This document shows, piece by piece, positions 33,141 to 45,100 of a stretch of DNA of 64,000 nt; position 1 is the first letter of the stretch; each line of letters starts with the position of its first letter. Position numbers and translations under genes: made by a program. This stretch comes from Heterocephalus glaber (Eukaryota; Chordata; Mammalia; Rodentia; Bathyergidae): positions 3,888,980 to 3,952,979 of the forward strand of contig NW_004624849.1 of assembly GCF_000247695.1 (NCBI RefSeq), written 5' to 3'. The notes beneath the pieces are model-generated. The model was not told the origin of the DNA and made no database searches. It worked only from the letters and a program-made list of their open reading frames with translations.

Positions 33141-36100
33141 CTGTGGGGCAGAGAGCAGTAATTAGCACTCCCAGCTTACTCCCAGGCCTGACTTTCCTGC
33201 TCTGCACCCTCCAGTGTCTTCCAAAAAACCTTTACTCTGTCTGCTCCCTAAATAGCTGTGTACCCTCAGAGAACAGTTTCTCCTTACTTAAGTTTTAAAA
33301 ACAACCCCTCTGCCTAGCACACTTGCAAAGTCAGGACCTCAAACTGCTCTGTATCACACTGTCAGCCCCATGAGGGTGGGGCTGTGCCTGGTCACAGGCC
33401 TGTCGCCATCCCTGGCTAATGTGCAGGACACTGCAGACACTCAAGAAATCTTTGTTGAATGAACAAATTCTTGGCAAATAAATTCACAAATATGTATTGA
33501 GTGAACAAATCATTATTATCAGGTGACCAATCCCCCCTCCCGCCCCAAAACTTACAGAAATAAGTTGGGTGTGGTGGTGCATGCCTGTAATCCCAGCACT
33601 CAGGAGGCTGAGGCAAGATGATCCTCATGAGTTTGAGGCCAGCCTTGGCTACATAGTGAAACTGTCTCAAAAAACAACCAACCAGCCTTATGGAAATACA
33701 TTTTATCTAATTTGTGTCATTCCTAGGCCAGAGACTTTGCCAGCTAGCAAGAACTAATTTTAGCTGAAGTTTTGATGCTTGCTTGAACTGTAAAGTTTCC
33801 ATAGACCTGTTTATAAATTTTAAATCACTTGCAAGGTACTGGAAATTTTCAGCATATATAGGATATATATGCCTTCAGGTCAAGTTCATTTTGTTGTTTT
33901 TTTTTTGGTACCGGGGATCAAACTCGGGTCCTTGTGCTTGCAAAGGTCAAGTTCATTTTGAAGTGAGCATTCACTTTATCTCACAGCTATTACTAGCCAC
34001 ATACAGATCAATGATCCCCTGCAACGACCAAATTAAAACCAAAACAAGAATGAAAACTCCCACCTAATATCAAAGAAATGGTCCATTGGTTGTGCCTATA
34101 CATATTTTAGGAGTTAGTAAGTGGGTGAGGTTTGGAAAACAAACAATTGAGACTAAAAAATGAAACAGCAGGGGCCGGGGATTTAGCTCAGTGGTTTCAC
34201 CACCTGTTGCGCAAGCACAAGGACCCAAGTTTGATCCCCGATACCAAAAAAAACCCAAAGAACCAGCAATTCATTAAGATGTTTTAAAAGGAAGCCACTG
34301 AAGCGTAAGAGGGAAAACTGTCAATGATTATTGTTTTTTAATAAACATTCATTCTTACTGGGAAATTTCACCCCAGGTGGTGCAAATTCATGCTTATTAT
34401 TCATCATTTCTCTGCTTACGCAGACAAAATATCCATCTTCCCTGGCAGTCTGTCAGCTATGTTTCACACCTTGCATATCAGCCAGACACCAGGGCCTGTT
34501 CACTATTATCAATAGCTCTAAGCTCAGAGGCAGGATATAAAGCATCAGTCATTTCTTCCACAGAATGATTGGCCAGCCAAACATTACTTATTGTCACTGG
34601 ATGCCCTCAATTTAGAAACACAATTAATGGCATACCTTAATTCAGTTGCTAGGGTGGTATAACTAGAATTCAGAACCACAAATGGTTTGGAAAGACATCT
34701 TTTTCTTTTGTTTTGCAGTGCTGGGACCGGAACCCAAGGCCTTACATATGCTAGACAAGTGCTCTACCACTGAACTACACCCTCAGCCAGGGAACATCTA
34801 TTTTAAGCTCTTTTAAGTTTCAGCTCAGATCCATAAATCTGGACAGAAACCACCTGGGCTTCTAAAAGTATCACACTTGGATGGCATGTGTACTATCACA
34901 CTGTTACAAATTTAAGTCTCAAGGAAGTTTTGAGGTTGAAATATAGTTTTAAGAAAAGTGATTCACATCACATGAGCCTGGAGAGATGTGATATAAACAA
35001 ACAAAATACATGTAAAATTAAAATGTGGGAGGAATTTATCCTGTAGTTTTGGGGGTTTTTTTGGTACCGGGGATCGAACTCGGGACCTTGCACTTGCAAG
35101 GCAGGCAGTAGAACCACTGAGATAAATCCCCAGCCCTTAGGGAGAAATTTATCCTGACACAGTTGCTGAAGCAAACAGAACCAGGACCAGAAGAAAACTT
35201 AGCTCTGAAAACAGGAAGTGGGCCATGTAAGATGCTCATTTTTGAAATCTCCCAAAGCCCATGGTTGCCTACTCTTTTACCTGGTGAACTTTTGGGAAAG
35301 GAGGCTGAGTCTTCATATAAGAAATAGAGATTAAAAAGCTGCCTGGGGGGAAGGGAGGGAGCTGAGCTGAAAGGGGGCCCCTGTGTGAGCTGCTTACCTA
35401 CCCTAGTTGGTAGCAGTAAATAGCACAGAAGTCCTGGGGTGAGGAAAACACACTATTTAGGAACTGGCTTGAACCAAGTGGGAACCTGCTAAGCTAAGCT
35501 GACTGTAAAATACCCAAGCATAAAGAAAAGGAGCAGGCCCAAGTGCTGAGTGAACAACAGCAGAGCACTCTAAATGGATCTGCCTTTGTGCTTGATATTA
35601 GTCATCATCCAACTTTAGAAGGAGAAAAAGGATACTAGGTCAAGAAAGATGAAAACTGTACAAACAAGGACAAAGTTTGGGCACTTTGGTTCCACATTCT
35701 TACTTTTTTTTTTTACGAGTAGACAAAAATATGACTGCTCTGAGTGATACCTGGAGCATCCTTCTTCCAGTAGGTAGCACAGACATATGGGTTTGACTCC
35801 TGGGCAAACAGCACAGACTTAGTTGGGTGCATGTAAGAGCCATGCTCCTATTTTCTTTGTTCTTTTGTTTTGTTTTTCTTAGCATAGGTGCTTTAGCACA
35901 GATACAGCTGTCAACAACCAGGCAGTGTGAGCCCTGGCAATTTAGGACCAAAAGGAGCCCAGGGGACTGACTGAAGCCAACCTCTTCCCAAACCTAACAG
36001 TTACTTCTTTTGGCCTCTGGTGGCATCTGAATTGGTTTCACATATCCTCCTCCAAACGTCCATCCCCCTCACATCCCTACTCTGTCCCAACTGACTCACC

Positions 36101-39100
36101 CTGGGACTAGTGCCTCTCAGCTCTCTCCCCTGCTTATAGTGTCTCTTCCCACCGGGCTAACTCCAGTGGCTTTTATCTTTCCAAAATCATTTTTTGTCTT
36201 AAATATTAGTATGTACTTTAGAAAAAAAAATTAAAAGTAACAGACATCAACCAAGGCTTAGAAGAGGGTAAATCTCTTTAATCCCAGGTCCCAGAGATAA
36301 CTTTTGTTAACATGTGATACACTATTTCAGATTGCTTCAAAATATACAACATAAAAATACATGCATATTTTTGTTATTTGTTTTGATAGAAATGTAATCA
36401 TACGTGGTTTTGATTCTTGCTTTTCTTCATTTAACAATGAGCCTCAAAGGTCTATGTTTAGCACATACACAATTACACAGGTAAATTACTTGTTGGTGGT
36501 TTGGAATGTTTGTAATTTGTCAGAATGGCAATGAACATTTTGTACTTATATCTTTACGTATTTATGCAAGTATTTTGATGAGATAATTTCATAGCAGTGG
36601 GAATTTTGGATTGAAGTAAGTTTATTTACTTATTTCAATATTGGGAATTGAACCCAGGGCCTCTCCCATGCTAGGTAAGTGTTCTACCAGTGACCAACAT
36701 CCCCAGTCTTTATTTATTTATTTTTTTAAGACAGGGTCTCATTACGTAGTTTAGGCTGCCCTTGAACTCACCATGTAGCCCAGGCTGCCCTCAAACTCAT
36801 GGCGATCCTCCTGCCTCAGCCACCTAAATGCTGGGATTACAGGTGAGCACTACCACACCTAGCTCCCCAGTTCTTTTTAATTTTGAGAGAAAGTTTCACT
36901 GAATAGCCCAGGCTAGCCACCATGCCCAGCTAAGGTTATGTATTTTTTAACAGATATTACCAAAATGTCCTGAGCTGGATAGTGATATACGCCTATAATC
37001 TCAATTACTCTGGAGACTGGGGCAGGAGGATTGGCAGTTCGAGGCCAAGCTTGAAAAAAGAAAGTGTGACCCACACCTCACAACAAAATAAAGGCCTCTG
37101 AAAATGTTTTACTAACGTACAACTGTGTAGCTATGGACAACAGGCTATCCTCCCTCCCTGGACCACACCAGCTCTTCCTCATCTAGCAACTGTTTTTCTC
37201 TACTCCAGTTTTACAGCACCCAGGGGGCCTCTGGAAGACCCTTTGGAATTCACACCCTTGCTTTCATCTGCTAGAAGGCCTCATGTGTAATACATTCTTT
37301 TCAGGGAGGAATGATGAAAGGTTCTGCTGCTAAAGAAGTGTGAAGATATGCCACTCTACAAAATATCCCTGGGTGTGTTCATCCGCTCCTAGCTCTCTGG
37401 GTGCTACATCCACCTCCTCAGCCTGCCCTCCTTTCTGAGCCCAGCTCTCTCTTCCCAGCAGTGGCCGAGTCTAGGGAGCCCTCAAACATTCACTTGCCAT
37501 CTGCTTCCTCAGCTAGAGGGCACGCCCCACCCACCCCACTGGGTAAGCTTCAAGGCTGCCTTCCCAGGCTCACTCCTGTGTGCCATCCCCATCTCCCAGC
37601 GATGAGTCCTGTCAAGTCCATCTCCCCCGAACCCCTCTAGACTGCTCCCCCTCTCACTGCCACTGCTTTCCTGGATATCCAAGACTTCCCCTCTGAATTC
37701 CTTTTCCCCACCCACCTTTAGAAACTCAAGTCTGGGCAAGTCACTGCACTTCTTGAAAATTCTAAATGGCCCTCCACCCTCAGACAATACCTGGTGGGCA
37801 AGTTCAAAACCAGTGCCACCCACTAGTGCCTCCAATCTCCCCAGGCTCAGGGGCCCCCTCTTCCTGAGTATCATTTCTCCCTGGCTGCAGTAATACTCTG
37901 ACCAGCCCAGGCCCTGCCATTATGGTCCCCATAGGCCTCCTCTGCTACAGCGGGTCTCAGCTGGTGTGAGGCCCCTTGTGTGGGTAGAGGCAGGTCAGTA
38001 ACACTCTGTTCCCACGGAGGAGGTCCTGCTGACCTCCTACAATCGGTGGGTGAGCTGCAAGCAGGGACAGCTCAGTGTGCTCACTTGTACTCCCTTTGTG
38101 GGGTCAAGGATGGCTCCCTTGTGTTCACCTTGTACAACCTCCGTCATATGAAGAAGTAAAAAATTTAATTAAAAAGAGGTCATAGAAGTACCCATACGGA
38201 CAGAAGACTCTTAATTGGGTGGGCCCAAAAGCAGCAGGCAGCAGGAAATGCACTTCAGAATTCTTTGCCTGGGACACTTAGTTCCAGATTCAGATTTGCT
38301 AGGTTTGAAGGGGAAAAAAGTCATAGCTTTCCCAGGTCTCACAGACCTCATTGCATTCTTCCTTTATTATGTTATATTCTTTTATGACTGTAGCTTCCAT
38401 GTATAACAAGAAAGGTGGTAAAGAGTTGGGATTCATAATATTTCTTATAAGGATAAAAAGATTTTTCCTTTCCCTGTCCTTATTTTTATTTTATTTTGTT
38501 TTGTTTTGTTTTTTGGTACTGGGGATCAAACTTGGGTCCTTGCGCTTGCGAGGTAGGCAGCAGAACCACTGAGCTAAATCCCCGGCCCCAACCCTGTCTT
38601 TACTTTTTAAAAATAACATAAATGTATAGTTTTAACCATTCATTTAACCGTGGGAAAGACACTGGGAGGGATAAGAGTGCTGTGGCTCCAACTGCGGAGC
38701 CTCCCAGTCACAGACCTCAGGTGCCAAGGGTCCTGGGTGCAGCAGAGGCTCTGGCTCAGGACTCTCCGAGTGCAAGTAGTGGTCTCTGAGCAGGTCCTTA
38801 AGGACTATGCAACCCTGGCATGAGGGCTCCAGACACGTGAAAGCACTCGAAGCCATCCGGAGTGGGTAGTCCAGGCAGGCTGTGTGAGGGGTCTGCTATC
38901 CCCGAATGGTGGGTTAAATATCTATGTCCAATTTGGGAGGAATGGAGGAGCCCTTGAGAATTTGAGCAGAGAAAAATTAACCTGATAATATGCTCAGGAT
39001 AAATTAGAGAGGAGAATTTAAAGGCAAAGAGACTAATTTATAAAGTTATTATTAGATCCCAAAACAAGGTTAGATCTGATGGTGTCAACAGGCTTAAAAA

Positions 39101-42100
39101 TAAAGAAGCAGGTTCAAGACGAAATGTTTCCCTAGCAAAAACACTGTGATCTCAGACAGGCTACTCAGAAACTGGACACAACGGTAAAGGCGCCTCAGGG
39201 AAATACTGATAAGCAAGAGCAAGGAGGCAAGACCAGCCTTAAAAGGGAAATAAAGGTATCATGAAGATTTCACGGTTAAAACAGTTTGGTACTGCACAAC
39301 AGAATGTCCAGAAGTAGATCAGAAACCATATGGGAATTGAGTGTATGCCAAAGGCAGCAATTCAAGCAGGGACCTTAATAAATATTCAATAAACAGCCAT
39401 GGATGGGAAAGACGGTTAAGGAAAAAGCTCCCCCTCTTTACTCTCTACCAAAATAAATTCTGGAGGCATGAAAGAATTAGAAGTAAAAACTGTAACCAAA
39501 GTCCTAGGAAAAGGGAATCGATATAAAGGCTTTTTTTTTTTTTGGTATGAGGGATCAAACTCAGGACCTTGCACTTGTGAGGCAGGCGGCGGCACCAATG
39601 AGCTAAAATCTCCAGCCCTATAAAGCCTCCTTTTTTAAAAAAAATGGTGCAGGGGATCAAACCTAGGGCCTCACACATGCTAGGCAAGCACTCTACCACT
39701 GGGCTATGACCCCAGGTTCAAGGCCTTTCTAAAACAGGACTCAAAATCAGAAGCCATAAAGGAAAACCTTAACAACTCTGACAACATGAAAGTAGATGAT
39801 TCTGAATGAAAACAAAATAAAAACATGACCATGACCAAAGACCAAGGAAAACCAAGAACTTAGGAATTGTATTTACAATACACTTAACAAAGACATTTCC
39901 TCACTATAAAAGAGCTTATTAAAAAATGGGCAGTTTATAGGGGAAAGTACAAATGACATATAAAATTGTATATGAAAAGATGTTTTACCTAAGGTAATAA
40001 AAGATACAGATCAATGTCTGTATCAGACATTTGGCTATCAGATTAGCCAAAGTTAAAAGTTTAATGGTGAGAGCTAGACATGGTGGCACAGATTTGTAAT
40101 CCAAGTACTTGGGAGGCTGAGGCAGGAGCATTGCTGTGAGTTTGAGGTCAGCTTGAACTACATAGTGAGAACTTGTCTTAAAAAAAAAAAGTTTAATGGC
40201 GATAGCAGAAACATTGGTGCACTCTCTCTATATCTGTGAATAATGATTTAAGTTCACATATTCCACTGTTAGAAATTTTCCCTGCAGACACTCCCCCAAA
40301 TTTTCCAAGACAGCTCTGACCAAGATGCTTGCTGCAGACGGACTGCAAAAGCAAAACTACCAACACCATGCCAGAGTCCTCAAAAAGGGAACAGTGTAAA
40401 TAAATGATGGCATATTCATAACATGGAATAGTGTGCTATTCTGGGACAAGGGAGGGAGCTAGGAAGAGCAGAGGGGAAGAATCACGTTCCACCTTATATC
40501 CACGGTAAATCTTAGAATCCATCCATACTTGAAATTTTTTTTTTTTATGCTTTCAGGGTGGCAGATTTATGGGGTTTTTTAGGTTAATAGAATTTTTAGG
40601 TTAACTGAAGCATCCCAGACTGCAGAACCGAATTCTGGAGAAGTTAGCTAAAATGATGTAGCAATACACTGTGATTGCTAAATTGAGCAATAGCTATCAA
40701 AATAAAAAAAATGCATGTGCCCTCTGCTCCAGTAATCTCACTGCTGAGGATTTACCTTCTCATAAACTTACTGAAATATAAAGATACTTATCCCAGCACT
40801 GCTGGCAACAGCAAAAATTAGAAAAAACCTAAAAACTCATATAAAGAAGATCATTTACATAAATTACATAATCCTTGAGGTGGAATTCTTTGCAGCTGCC
40901 TTAATGAGGTAGGTCTTTACTGCTACATACACAAAAAGGCATCCAGAGCAGACTAATCAGTGAAAAGGCACAACCCAGCATGATCCCAATTTGTGTAAAT
41001 TTTTCAAAAGGCAACTACATGTGTAATTCCTGGAGGGAAACTTCCGAAAGCATTCACAAGCAGTTACACTTTTTACTACTGAATGTGCAACTGTTACATT
41101 TCCCTCAATAATTTTTGAAGACTAATGGTGTAACACTCTGAACTTTATGAGAACAAGAAAGGCTACATTCATTAAGTCAGCTTTTAATTCCTTATTTATC
41201 TCCTCCACAAGGAGCAAACAATAGAAGGACTGCTGGGGAAGTACAGGAGAGGGAGGGAGGTACAATGGCCTGGGAGAGCTACCTGCCAGGACTGGCTTCT
41301 TTGCCTATTCATTTCACCAACTCCTCAAACCTCAGAGGACAAAGTGTTCTGCCCTCTGCATCCAGGGATTTGCTATCCTCTATATCCTGGCTCCCCGCTG
41401 TGCCCCATCCTGCCCTCCTTCCTACCCTGGGTTTATGCTCAGTGCCACCAAAGTGAGAGTCAACCCCAACGAGTCAATGCTATTTTTTGGCTTCACATCC
41501 TTACCCATTCCCTTCTTCCCTCTCCTAATTTCAAACTTAGCATTAGTATCAACCTTTATAAGCCTCCGACTTTTCCAGGCTTCCCAAGGTCTCCTGTCCC
41601 TGGGTCCCCTGCCCTGTTTCCTTCTTCATTAGCCTGTAAACTCAAATACATACACACACCAAGATTTTCAGACTGGGTCCTATTCTCTTTTCCTGGTTCA
41701 CTCCGTCTGTGCACACTGTTTCCCCTCTTCTGCCTAGTCCTGTCCTGGCCAGGGCTTTCACCCTTAGCTTACAGGGACCTGGGCTGCTGCAGCATGTTCT
41801 TAGAGTAAAACACTAAAAGGAAGCTCTGAGTACAAGTGACACATTTTTACTTTCTCAGAAGGAACTGACCAGGCTCTTTCTTGAGTATCGAAAGTCTTTT
41901 TGTTTTGGTCTTTTTCTTTTCCAACATCTTTTCTCTTGAGCTGGTGAGACACCAGAAGCCAGGTCAAGAAGGATGGGGGTTGCTCACTATTCAGCTTGCG
42001 AGCTTTCACTTTTCTACTTTCTGCTTTCAGAATGTCTCCCTCATTATGTGTGCAACGTGGCTGGTGTCTCCCAGTCAGACAGTCTCTGGCTTACTCCTTC

Positions 42101-45100
42101 CATCATCTGCCAAGATGGAAGAAGGGTAGATGGCTACTTGGAAGAAAGGATAGAACTAATCAATGAAGCAGGACTGCTTCTTAGATGTTTAAGTAATCTT
42201 GTTCTCAGTCCTCCCTTTCCTCATACTTCCAGAGGTTACTGCATTACCAGAGTTCCTGAGATCTGAGGGGAGGATATGGTCAAAGGTGGCTGCTTCAGGG
42301 CTGTTAGGTGAGTGAGCTCTTGCCTATCTGCTTTGTGGCAATTATCTCCTGTCCTATTCTTTTTGGTTTTATGCTTTTAAAAAGATCCCTTCACTGTCCT
42401 TTTAGAGAAATACATGTGACACACAATCTTACACAGGTATGCTCTTCAGTATATCTCATAATTCTAGGACTTAAGTACTTTTGTTTTTGAGACAGAGTCT
42501 CACTCTTTAGTTCAGGCTGGCCTTGAACTCATTATGTAGCCCAAGCTGGCCTTGAACTTGGGGCATTCCTGCTGCCTCAGCCTCCCAAGTGCTGGGATTA
42601 CAGACGTGTGCCACCACACCTGGCAGTGACTTCAGTATTACTGTTCCACTTCACAAGAGAAAAAGAGGCTTGGAGAAGCTATGTTACTTGCTCAAGGTCA
42701 CCCAGCCGATACACTATAAAGCTGTAATTTGAACCTATCATTTGAGGTCCATTATGACATGGGAGAGACTGAAAAATACAGCCTAGGAAGGCTAAGTATC
42801 TTTCAAGAGATAAGGCAAGGAAATGTCAGCACACAAACTTGAACTCAGGACTGTCTGATTTCAGAGCTTGTTCTCTAGTACAGTTTAGTACCCCATTTTT
42901 TAGTACCCCATCTTTAAGGCTCATCCAATCCAACTGCTCTCCTGGGACTCAAGAATATATTCTCCCAGTTCCAAGAGCTATCTTTGTAAATCTGTACCTT
43001 TTATGTTTTAATTCTTCCATACTGCTTAAAATCAGTACATGTGGATTTAGAAAGCCCCTTTATAATTCAGCCCTGCCCAGGATTTCGGGGTTTGTATGGA
43101 CATTTCTGTTTGCCATCCCATTGCTCTTGAAAAGTGCTATTTTACCATTTCAGACTAATGAAAAGAGAACAGAATCTGCCTTACCCTATAAACAGTATTT
43201 TTACACCAAGGGAAGCAAAATAAATGAGGGTCTAATGTGAGAACTAAGAAAGGGATAAGTGGTGGAAGAGCATTAGGCCGTCCCACAAGTGAATTTGGGC
43301 TGTTTAAACTTGAAATACTCAAGGCTTTCAAAGTTGTGAGTGCCAATCCCATTTCAGCAAATCATCAAAGAACAAGACCACACTAATGTATATCTGAAGA
43401 TTACTAAAATGGGAATTGTGCCTTAATTTACTTTTTTTGCAATACTAGGAATTGAACCCAGGGCCTTTGAACTAAGCTACATTCTCATTGGTTTTTTTCA
43501 AAATTTCTATTTTTTATTTTGAGATAGGGTCTTGCTAAATCACTAAGTTGCTCAGGCTGGCCTTGAACTTGGGAGTCCTTCTACCTCAGCCTTCCAGAGT
43601 GTTTCTGTTTTTACTAGCTGAACAGGAGTGACAAGCCTAAGGGTTGACACCTATCATGTGGACACACAGTCAAGGACTGAATGACCACTGGGTCAATAAC
43701 ACACCACGTATACAATGGTGATCCTACCATTTAATGGAGCTGAAAACTTCCTATTGCCTAATGATATGACAGCCATCATAACCACTGTAGTATAATCCAC
43801 CACTCATGATGGTTTACAAACATACTGCACTGCCAGTTATATAAAAGTGTGGCATGTACAATTATGGGCAATGCACAATATTTAATAATAAATGTTACTG
43901 GTTTATGTAATTTTTTGTTCTTTTAGAGTGTATTCCTTATTATATATTAAAAAGAAGTCACTGTAATTGTATCCTATTATACAGGACCCCTCATGTTTTT
44001 AGTGAATCTGTCTTTTTCTTTTCTTTGGTGGTTCTAGGGATTGAACCCAGTGTCTTTAAAGCACTAAGCTACATCCTCACCCCTACTTTATTTTGAGACA
44101 GGGACTCACTAAGTTGTCCAGGCTGCGCTCAAATTTCCTATCCTCCTGCCTCGGCTTCTCACAGTGCTAGGATTGCAGGCTTGTACTACGACACCCAGTT
44201 TACTGCGTCTCTTGACTGCATCGCAGGCCAAATCCAGAGACTGACCTGTACCACCTTGTTCTATGAAAATATCCTCTTGGAGGCTGGAACAATGCTGTAC
44301 CTCTTGGAACACATCCTCGTTGTTAAGTGACATGACTGTATGCAGAAGTAACATAATAAAAATAACTTAAGCATATACAAGGATCAGAGACTTGGCCAAA
44401 AAGAGGACAAACACATCCTCTGATCCTATGTTAGAACAAAGTTAGTACAGTATGGGAATCTATTCATTTGAGGCAACTTTTGTGTCCTCCTTTAATGTTT
44501 CCCTTCATCACTCTTTACTTTTCAACTTTCTTTTGAATTATGGGTTATTAATGTGTTTTTTCTTTCCTTCTAACTGATGAAGGGGGTAAAACATTGGCCA
44601 GTTTTACTGGGTACATCCACAGTATTTGGCAATGTGCCACAGGGGTAAGATGACAAGTTCTGTATCTGTTTTTTAAAAGGAACCAAATTGAACACAGGAC
44701 TAACAACTTTAATCTAAAATTCCAAAATGCGCCAAAATCTGCAAACCTGACTGCCTACATGATGCCACAAGTGGAAAATTCCAGACTTGGTTCCATATAA
44801 CCAGTAGCAGTTAAAACTCGAATGAATTAAAAATACTGTATAAAATTGCCTTCGGGCTACTTGTATGAAGACTTGGGTCTCATGCCCAAGGTATCTCATC
44901 AGGTATATGTAAACATTTCAAAATCGGGAAAAATCCAAAATCCGGGCAAACGTCTGATCCCAAGCATGCCAGGTAAGGGAGACTCAGACTTATTAAACCA
45001 TATTAAAGGTGAGAAAACTGAGGCTCGGAGAAGCTTAACTTGCTCATATGATTGGAATAAAAACTAGAGCAGCTGGGCCACAGAGCCTATACATAAGCCT

